Below the pieces are notes generated by a model. It did not search any database and was not told the origin of the DNA. It worked only from the letters and a program-made list of their open reading frames with translations. DNA of 64,000 nt. Source: Cognataquiflexum rubidum (lineage in GTDB: Bacteria; Bacteroidota; Bacteroidia; Cytophagales; Cyclobacteriaceae). The number at the start of each line of letters is the position of its first letter. Within the stretch, counting starts at the first letter, position 1. Positions 58,505 through 64,000 of this stretch are shown in pieces. A program made the position numbers and the translations under genes. The DNA is taken from the NCBI RefSeq assembly GCF_022538115.1, contig NZ_JAKZAL010000004.1, positions 1 through 64,000 on the forward strand, written 5' to 3'.

Positions 58505-59328
58505 ACGAGTCTGATTCCATCATCCTCAATTGTAATTTTTTTAGCTTTATATAGTTGACCAATCGACTGTTTAAAATGCTTTTTACTCATTCCCAATAAC
58601 TCTTTGATAGACTCAGGGGATGATTTATCTTGAAGGGGCAAAAATTTCCGGACTTTTAAGGCTTCCAGGATTTTTTCAGCCCCTTCTTCGTATTTTTCCC
58701 TACCGGAAGGCAACAACTGCAAATCAATTTTGGAATCATCTCGACGTTTTTTGACAAAAGCCTTTATCCTATCACCAACCTTGATGGGTTGAAAAACTTC
58801 ATTTTTATAAATCAATCCCTCATAACTCCCGTCGATAAGCGTTTTGAATCCTAGGTCAGTTTCTTCAAAAATAAGCGCATCTATTTCCTGACCTGAAACA
58901 TATGCCTGCGTGTCGCTCAGGATGAAATCCTCATATTTTGATACGCCGATCAAGCGGTTGGTCTTGTAATCCTGACAGACCATGACCAGGTATTTACCCC
59001 CGACTTCCATGGTTTTGCCCATTTCTGATTTAGGAACAAAAAGGTCCTTAGGAAGACCCCAATCCATGAAAGCACCAAAATCAGTGATTTCTTTGGCTTC
59101 CATGACAGCAAATTCATCCAACAATGCGGTTGGCCTGTTGGTGACTGCCACAGGTCGGTCTTCACTGTCCGTATAAACAAAAACTTCCAGTTCCTCTCCT
59201 TCTTTTTCCTCGCCTTTGAGGTAGCTTTTTGGCAATAAAACTTCCCCACCTTCACGCAGGGCAAGGTAAGCACCATTGGCAGTGAACCTGTTTATAAGAA
59301 GTGAACTGATTTTTCCTAATTCTTTCAT
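58501..59328 (-). CDS. CvfB-like S1 RNA-binding protein
   Basis: The 275-residue cytoplasmic protein resembles CvfB: several OB/S1-like beta-barrels (AYLALREGGEVLLPKSYLKG, ITDFGAFMDWGLPKDLFVP, YEGLIYKNEVFQPIKVGDRI) and a C-terminal winged-helix (MSKKHFKQSIGQLYKAKKI). In firmicutes the family influences virulence regulation through RNA. The role here is not known. It is convergent with the ArsC-like gene, and diverges from the 3-hydroxybutyryl-CoA dehydrogenase gene. Confidence 0.85.
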   Translation of the reverse strand: MKELGKISSLLINRFTANGAYLALREGGEVLLPKSYLKGEEKEGEELEVFVYTDSEDRPVAVTNRPTALLDEFAVMEAKEITDFGAFMDWGLPKDLFVPKSEMGKTMEVGGKYLVMVCQDYKTNRLIGVSKYEDFILSDTQAYVSGQEIDALIFEETDLGFKTLIDGSYEGLIYKNEVFQPIKVGDRIKAFVKKRRDDSKIDLQLLPSGREKYEEGAEKILEALKVRKFLPLQDKSSPESIKELLGMSKKHFKQSIGQLYKAKKITIEDDGIRLV

Positions 59329-59479
59329 GCCCCAAAGTTAGCCATTTTATATGATTGAGAATTGGATTTGCTTCCGAATCAAATTAGATTTGGTCAAAAT
59401 TTGACGGGGAAAATTAAATCCTTTTCGGTACATTTTTCATTTCAATTGTTAACTACCTGAATACTAAACCCAAATCAAA

Positions 59480-60367
59480 ATGAATACTATTTCTGTTATT
59501 GGTTCCGGAACAATGGGAAACGGAATCGCCCATGTTTTTGCCCAATATGGCTACCACGTCTGCCTCATTGATGTCAATCAGGCTGCCTTGGATAAGGCTT
59601 TGGTTACCATTTCCAAAAACCTAGACAGGCAAGTGGCCAAAGGAACTTTGACTGAATATGACAAACAGGACACCCTTAGCCGCATCCAATCTTTTAATTC
59701 CCTGAAAGAGGGTGTAAAGAATGCTGATTTGGTGATTGAGGCTGCCACAGAAAACCTAGAGGTAAAATTGGATCTCTTCCGCCAGTTGGATGAATTGTGT
59801 CCCAAGAATACCATTTTGGCTACCAATACTTCTTCCATTTCAATAACAAAAATAGGTTCTGTTACCAAGCGGCCGGACAAGGTGATCGGCATGCATTTTA
59901 TGAATCCGGTTCCCGTAATGAAACTTGTGGAAGTGATCAAAGGATATGCGACTTCCAAGGAAACAACGGAATTGGTGATGGAAATCTCCTCCAATCTCGA
60001 AAAAATACCGGTGGAGGTGAATGACTATCCGGGTTTTGTGGCCAACAGGATTTTGATGCCGATGATCAATGAAGCTATCTATACCTTATTTGAAGGAGTG
60101 GCGGGGATTGCAGAAATCGATACGGTAATGAAACTAGGCATGGCGCATCCTATGGGTCCGCTTCAATTGGCAGATTTTATCGGGCTTGATGTTTGTCTTT
60201 CTATCATGAGGGTATTGCATGATGGTTTTGGAAATCCGAAATATGCGCCTTGTCCACTGTTGGTCAATATGGTGGAAGCAGGTTTTAAAGGAGTGAAAAC
60301 AGGAGAAGGATTTTATGTATATACGTCGGGAAGCAAAGACCTCAAGGTGTCGGCGAGGTTCAAGTAA
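59480..60367 (+). CDS. 3-hydroxybutyryl-CoA dehydrogenase
   Basis: The 295-residue NAD(P)-dependent enzyme oxidises or reduces 3-hydroxyacyl-CoA in fatty-acid or butyrate metabolism. GSGTMGNGIAHVFAQYG is the Rossmann motif at the N-terminus, ATNTSSISIT carries the substrate Ser/Asn, HFMNPVPVMKLVEV the catalytic His, and PGFVANRILMPMINEA the C-terminal dimer helix. The length is typical. It is followed after 57 bp by a deoxynucleoside kinase gene, so the two may be co-transcribed, though no metabolic link is apparent. Confidence 0.92.
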   Translation: MNTISVIGSGTMGNGIAHVFAQYGYHVCLIDVNQAALDKALVTISKNLDRQVAKGTLTEYDKQDTLSRIQSFNSLKEGVKNADLVIEAATENLEVKLDLFRQLDELCPKNTILATNTSSISITKIGSVTKRPDKVIGMHFMNPVPVMKLVEVIKGYATSKETTELVMEISSNLEKIPVEVNDYPGFVANRILMPMINEAIYTLFEGVAGIAEIDTVMKLGMAHPMGPLQLADFIGLDVCLSIMRVLHDGFGNPKYAPCPLLVNMVEAGFKGVKTGEGFYVYTSGSKDLKVSARFK

Positions 60368-60423
60368 GCGCTTTGCATTTTGGGATTTGGATAAATAGGG
60401 GGAAGATTAAAGTAAAAACTACC

Positions 60424-61041
60424 ATGCACATAGCGGTATCAGGAAATATAGGAAGTGGGAAAACGACTTTGGCCATCAAATTGGCCAAGCATTACGGTTG
60501 GCATGCGGAGTTGGAGGCTGTGGAAAACAATCCCTATCTAGCTGATTTTTATGAAGATATGAAGCGTTGGTCATTTCATCTTCAGGTTTTCTTTCTCAAT
60601 AGCCGGTTCAACCAAATCAAAAGGATCAGGGAAGGCGGTTTGTCGGTGGTTCAGGACAGGACAATCTATGAAGATGCCTATATTTTTGCAGCCAATCTCT
60701 ACAAATCAAAATTGTTTTCAGAAAGAGATTATGAAAATTACCTTTCTCTGTTCGACTCGATGATCAATTATGTCAAGGCACCCGACCTGCTGATTTATCT
60801 GAAGGCTGATATCCCCAAATTGGTGGGCCAGATTGAGAAAAGGGGCAGATCCTATGAAAATGCCATCCGGATTGATTATCTAAAAAACCTGAATTCCCAT
60901 TACGAAGAATGGATAGGTGGCTATGATAAGGGGAAATTGCTGATTGTGGATGTCAACCAGATGGACTTTGTGGAGTATCCCGAAGATTTTTCATCGATTG
61001 TACAGCGGATAGATCGGGAGATTTATGGGTTGTTTTCCTAA
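60424..61041 (+). CDS. Deoxynucleoside kinase
   Basis: The 205-residue enzyme phosphorylates deoxynucleosides with ATP. The P-loop GNIGSGKTT is at residues 7-15, ENNPYL and QVFFLNSRF form the base-binding region, QDRTIYEDAYIFA is the DRS-like motif with the catalytic residues, and the LID region is IEKRGRSYE. The chosen ATG gives MHIAVSGNIG, the normal family start; the frame extends 17 codons upstream without conserved residues. It is second behind the dehydrogenase gene and converges with the 61056 gene. Confidence 0.9.
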   Translation: MHIAVSGNIGSGKTTLAIKLAKHYGWHAELEAVENNPYLADFYEDMKRWSFHLQVFFLNSRFNQIKRIREGGLSVVQDRTIYEDAYIFAANLYKSKLFSERDYENYLSLFDSMINYVKAPDLLIYLKADIPKLVGQIEKRGRSYENAIRIDYLKNLNSHYEEWIGGYDKGKLLIVDVNQMDFVEYPEDFSSIVQRIDREIYGLFS

Positions 61042-61055
61042 AGATGCGTGGACTT

Positions 61056-61706
61056 TCAGACCAATTTCCTTGAAAACCAGTTCAAGAGACCTTGTTGGTT
61101 TTCCTCTTTTGGGTGCAACAACAAATCATCTATTTTTTTCAGACTTCCCCCTATCATGAGGTTTTCATAGAGGGGTATTCTGATGAGTTTATAGCCATGA
61201 AGCCTGCTTACGAGGTCATATTGGGTGTCGTTGTAAGCATTCAGTTTCCATCCGGAGGATCCATTAGCTGAAAGGTCCCCGGGAGGTTCACTTTTGCCAA
61301 AAAGTTTTCCTGCAATTGGCGGCCCGTTCCAAACCCTTTCCTGTAACCCCGTCTTTAGGCATTCCTTTTCATAAGTCCTGCAAAGCCTGAGGTATGTCTC
61401 TGCCCAAGGGAAAGAAAAAACTTCATACAAGGAGGTTTTGAGCGTTGCCAACCTGTATCTGTTGAAATGCACTTCGTCGTCATAAAGAAATACATGTCTG
61501 TTGATCTTGAAGTCAAACCTCAGCTTTTCGAGAAGGGGAACATTTCCATTTCCTCCAAGACCCGAAAAGGCTTCATTCAAAAGCGTCTCGCCCTTTCCTT
61601 TAAGAAAGCCTGGGTTGACATCCAACTGAAAGTTGTGTTCTACTTGGAGGTCAGAATCTTTGAGGATTCTGTAAATATTCTCCACTTTTAAATGGTGCAT
61701 GGGCAA
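61056..61706 (-). CDS. Conserved protein of unknown function
   Basis: The 216-residue protein has no signal peptide or membrane segment. It has a mixed alpha/beta profile; notable stretches are LRFDFKINRHVFLYDDEVHFNRYRL (over about 60-85), SFPWAETYLRLCRTYEKECL and a Trp/Pro loop VWNGPPIAGKLFG. It forms the end of a leftward run of three small genes (62324 to 61056), with 2 bp to the DUF2452 gene. I cannot name a family, and the function is unknown. A start at the second Met is possible. Confidence 0.75.
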   Translation of the reverse strand: MPMHHLKVENIYRILKDSDLQVEHNFQLDVNPGFLKGKGETLLNEAFSGLGGNGNVPLLEKLRFDFKINRHVFLYDDEVHFNRYRLATLKTSLYEVFSFPWAETYLRLCRTYEKECLKTGLQERVWNGPPIAGKLFGKSEPPGDLSANGSSGWKLNAYNDTQYDLVSRLHGYKLIRIPLYENLMIGGSLKKIDDLLLHPKEENQQGLLNWFSRKLV

Positions 61707-61708
61707 AA

Positions 61709-62176
61709 TTAACCATCTTTTCGGATGATTTCCCAGGTATGGTCAGCCAACAATCTTATTTCAGCGATGAACTTGGAAAACTTACTTTTTCTGCCCCATT
61801 CTTCGGGCGCTACCAAACTCAAAAAATCAGTTCCATCTTCTTTTTCATACAAATAGTAATGGTGGTTGATAAGCGGTTCAAAACCCATGGATGTTTTATA
61901 GATTCTTTCTGAGATCTCTACCCTTTTTTGGATCAGCTTGGCTTGGTCAGCCAAAAGTTGCATCTGTTGGTAGATTTGGGCCATCTGCATGTCGGTTTGG
62001 GAATGCATAGCAGCCACTGCCCTACCTGTTATTTTTCCTTTATCTTCAGGCTTGATAATGGCACTACCTGACTGATGGGCATAAGGTAAAAGACCAGGCA
62101 TATCTGTGGTCTTTTCTTTCATTTTATCCAAATCGATCAGGTTGACATCAATCTTTTTTTTCTTTGACATTTGCAT
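61709..62176 (-). CDS. DUF2452-family protein
   Basis: The 155-residue cytoplasmic protein matches DUF2452: MPGLLPYAHQSGSAIIKPED, then GRAVAAMHSQTDMQMAQIY, a helical coil and FEPLINHHYYLYEKEDGTDFLSLV with WGRKSKFSKFIAEIRLLADHTWE. Members are conserved and not functionally assigned. It overlaps the small membrane protein gene upstream by about 25 bp and lies 2 bp from the next gene, so the three are one operon. An ATG two codons in is an equal alternative. Confidence 0.85.
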   Translation of the reverse strand: MQMSKKKKIDVNLIDLDKMKEKTTDMPGLLPYAHQSGSAIIKPEDKGKITGRAVAAMHSQTDMQMAQIYQQMQLLADQAKLIQKRVEISERIYKTSMGFEPLINHHYYLYEKEDGTDFLSLVAPEEWGRKSKFSKFIAEIRLLADHTWEIIRKDG

Positions 62177-62324
62177 CTAAGGTATCTGAGGGGGCTATTC
62201 TTTCTTTTAAATTCCGTTTGGATCCCGGAAAGGTTGTCTTTCTTGACATATCAATTCCTATCCAAAGCATGCACAAAACAAATATGACGGCAAGTATCAA
62301 GAATACGAGTTTATTTTTTTTCAT
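62148..62324 (-). CDS. Small single-helix membrane protein (58 aa)
   Basis: The chosen start MKKNKLVFLILAVIFVLCML encodes one transmembrane helix followed by a polar tail (RKTTFPGSKRNLKER, ending VKEKKD), outside or inside the cell. It is the first gene of the leftward run with DUF2452 and the 216-aa protein, and overlaps the former. A longer frame up to 62486 exists, but its upstream part reads as AT-rich non-coding DNA. The function is unknown. Confidence 0.65.
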   Translation of the reverse strand: MKKNKLVFLILAVIFVLCMLWIGIDMSRKTTFPGSKRNLKERIAPSDTLDANVKEKKD

Positions 62325-62507
62325 AGCAATAAAAAGTGAAACATGAATAACTTTGAGATGTTTTGAGAAGTTAAAATTAGGAGATAATTTCTTGATATAA
62401 AATTTGAAACTATCGCAGAATGAACATCTTATAAATTTTATTGAAAGCGGAGAAATCAGGATTTTAAAAAAAAACAATAAAATCACTTTTATTTATTTTG
62501 AAATACA

Positions 62508-62515
62508 TAAATTTG
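62508..62515 (+). promoter_or_regulatory. TAnnTTTG promoter core before the Hpt gene
   Basis: TAAATTTG lies 36 bp before the ATG at 62552. It fits the -7 element of the phylum and supports the shorter start of the Hpt gene, since the longer frame start (62498) would be upstream of it. Confidence 0.4.
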
Positions 62516-62551
62516 ATTGTTATATACTCCATACAGCTATTCGAATATTTT

Positions 62552-62884
62552 ATGTATCAGCTTATTAGCCCGCAAACAATTTTTCAGTATTTCGGCGATG
62601 ACGACAAAGAAATGTTGCAGGAAATGATCCAAATAATCCTGGATTCAAACCTGAAGGATTTAAAAAACATGGATGAATTGTACGCAACTCAAGATTGGGC
62701 TCAGATCAAGAGGAGATGCCACAAAGCAAAACCAAGTCTGAGTTATATCGGTGCCATTCAGACCAGAAAAATATTGGAATCCATAGAAGGTGATCTTGAA
62801 AATTCCCACCAACACTTCAATGAATTGCTTCATGACATAGGGATTATTGAAAAAGAATTACACACTTTCCTAGATTCATTGTAA
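62552..62884 (+). CDS. Hpt-domain phosphotransfer protein
   Basis: The 110-residue protein is a single four-helix Hpt domain. The phospho-accepting His lies in IKRRCHKAKPSLSYIG (the family has H-x-L-K/K-G-S; here H-K-A-K-P-S), at about residue 54. No kinase or regulator is adjacent, so it would relay phosphate between partners coded elsewhere. Start M19 of the longer frame is preferred because of the promoter core at 62508 and the hydrophobic, uncharacteristic sequence before it. Confidence 0.75.
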   Translation: MYQLISPQTIFQYFGDDDKEMLQEMIQIILDSNLKDLKNMDELYATQDWAQIKRRCHKAKPSLSYIGAIQTRKILESIEGDLENSHQHFNELLHDIGIIEKELHTFLDSL

Positions 62885-62983
62885 TCAAAACCATTTTTTT
62901 ACCTCTCCCCATTTTTTTATTTTCAAATCAATACGGTTCTTAGAACTTTATTCCTATAATCAGAATAACAAACCCCTTTCTTT

Positions 62984-64000
62984 ATGAAGAAAAGCCTATT
63001 TCTGTTCGCTTTTGCCTGTTTATTATTTGGTCAATATTCCCTTGCCCAAAGCGAACTTTCCGTAGAAAAAATCATGAAAGACCCAAAATGGATGGGGACT
63101 TTTCCATCTGATCTTCAATGGGATGACAAAGGCCAATCAATCTATTTTAAATATAATCCGGAACAACACCCTGCAGATTCCCTTTATAAAATTGAACTCT
63201 CGTTAGGATCAATTCCGGTAAAAGTTGGACTTCAGGAACAAAAAAACCTAGTTCCCCGAAATGCCAAAAGCAACCTGGCCAAAACCAAGAAAATCTACGC
63301 AAAGGATGGTGAAATCATACTTTATGACCTTACCACAGGCAGTAAAACCTCATTGATCAAATTAGGTGACAGAATTTCTAATCCAACTTTCTTGGCAAAT
63401 GAAAACAGGATTGCCTTTGAATCATCCGGCAATCTTTTTGTCTTAGATATCCCAAGCGGCAAACTTCAACGAATGACCCGTATCCAAAGCGGAAGCAGGC
63501 CAAAGGACAAAGAAGAAAAGCAGGCAGATAGAGAAAAATGGCTTCAGGAAGACAACCTGAACCTTCTAAAGGTGGTGAATGAGAGAAAAGAAAAAGAAGA
63601 AAAGTCTAAAAATTATTACGAGTCTATTGCTGAAAAAGAACCTTTCACCTTTTATTCGGAAGGCAAGCAGGTCATCAATATCCAACTTTCGCCTGATGAA
63701 AAGTACGCCACACTCCTACTGCTTGGCCGCGCTGAAAACAAAAGGACTGAAGTGCCGGATTATACCGATGCTTCAGGATACACGACCAACCTGAATACGA
63801 GGTCCAAAGTGGGAGATAATCCACAAACCATAGAGCTTGCAGTCTACAGTTTTGCAAAAGACACTGTGGTCTATGTGGCTACCGACAGTCTTCCCGGGAT
63901 CAAAGATCTTCCTGACTATGTCAAAGATTATCCTGAAAAAACATGGGAAGAAAAATTAAGGAAAGTGACTATCGCATCTCCTGTATTTTCAAATGACGGA
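62984..64000 (+). CDS. S9-family peptidase, N-terminal part (runs off the window)
   Basis: The frame opens at ATG 62984 and stays open for 339 codons to the last base. A signal peptide (MKKSLFLFAFACLLFGQ...LAQS) is followed by the beta-propeller of a DPP-IV/prolyl-oligopeptidase-like S9 peptidase: WMGTFPSDLQWDDKGQSIYF, AKDGEIILYDLTTG and similar WD-like blades. A charged helix with KEEKQADREKWLQED and ERKEKEEKSKNYYE is inserted. The catalytic serine domain would lie beyond the window, so activity cannot be judged here. Promoter signals were not found in the 100 bp before it. Confidence 0.88.
   Translation, partial: MKKSLFLFAFACLLFGQYSLAQSELSVEKIMKDPKWMGTFPSDLQWDDKGQSIYFKYNPEQHPADSLYKIELSLGSIPVKVGLQEQKNLVPRNAKSNLAKTKKIYAKDGEIILYDLTTGSKTSLIKLGDRISNPTFLANENRIAFESSGNLFVLDIPSGKLQRMTRIQSGSRPKDKEEKQADREKWLQEDNLNLLKVVNERKEKEEKSKNYYESIAEKEPFTFYSEGKQVINIQLSPDEKYATLLLLGRAENKRTEVPDYTDASGYTTNLNTRSKVGDNPQTIELAVYSFAKDTVVYVATDSLPGIKDLPDYVKDYPEKTWEEKLRKVTIASPVFSNDG

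Overview
The window is a chromosomal segment of a member of the Bacteroidota, most likely of the Cytophagales (Cyclobacteriaceae-like). This is inferred from the moderate-to-low GC content, the many lipoproteins and carboxypeptidase-regulatory/TonB proteins, a TamL-type lipoprotein, LytS/LytTR signalling, a DUF5686 protein, and occasional TAnnTTTG promoter cores. No rRNA, tRNA, CRISPR array, prophage or intact insertion sequence was seen.

Region by region. 0.1-4 kb: a DUF5686 outer-membrane-type protein diverges from an L-2-hydroxyglutarate oxidase. 4-4.5 kb is a mosaic of intergenic repeats with a 46-bp perfect palindrome. 4.5-9 kb: a secreted fusion of a YdjC-type deacetylase with a class-C beta-lactamase-like domain, then a small accessory patch (a 43-codon remnant of a type I restriction HsdR subunit and a probable toxin-antitoxin pair), then a YheT-like hydrolase. 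9-20 kb: an M20 amidohydrolase followed by three tandem hairpin repeats, two glycosyltransferases of the 'arsenosugar' families around a DUF6134 protein, a 1-Cys peroxiredoxin, a FabH-like synthase, PhzF, a BASS transporter, a TrmH methyltransferase and TamL. 20-27 kb: an aldo/keto reductase, DUF3820, a subtilase lipoprotein, and a probable metal-uptake cluster (ZnuD-like TonB receptor, a lipoprotein, a His-rich lipoprotein). 27-36 kb: an ATP-dependent DNA ligase overlapping its DEXH helicase, a TPR histidine kinase, and TrkH/TrkA potassium uptake.

36-49 kb: a TPR protein, RmuC and an alpha/beta hydrolase in one run; a DUF2891 lipoprotein translationally coupled to a non-canonical Nramp-like transporter; a 49-aa membrane protein in front of a LytS-type kinase and LytTR regulator; a roughly 0.9-kb repeat field with a four-fold tandem repeat of about 160 bp and a second copy of the palindromic element; a DUF1080 protein and a large M14 peptidase. 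49-64 kb: topoisomerase IV A and B with a small membrane protein upstream, a sterol-desaturase-family enzyme, a ROK kinase without the zinc motif, an ArsC-fold protein without the catalytic cysteine, a CvfB-like S1 protein, 3-hydroxybutyryl-CoA dehydrogenase with a deoxynucleoside kinase, a run of small conserved proteins, an Hpt protein, and the 5' part of an S9 peptidase that runs off the window.

Most genes are ordinary housekeeping or envelope functions. The least explained structure lies in the repeats. Two composite elements of 124 and 125 bp have the same inverted end sequences and the same hairpin-tip sequence, but their hairpin stems differ in sequence and are still paired. They are the best candidate here for an undescribed mobile or structural element.
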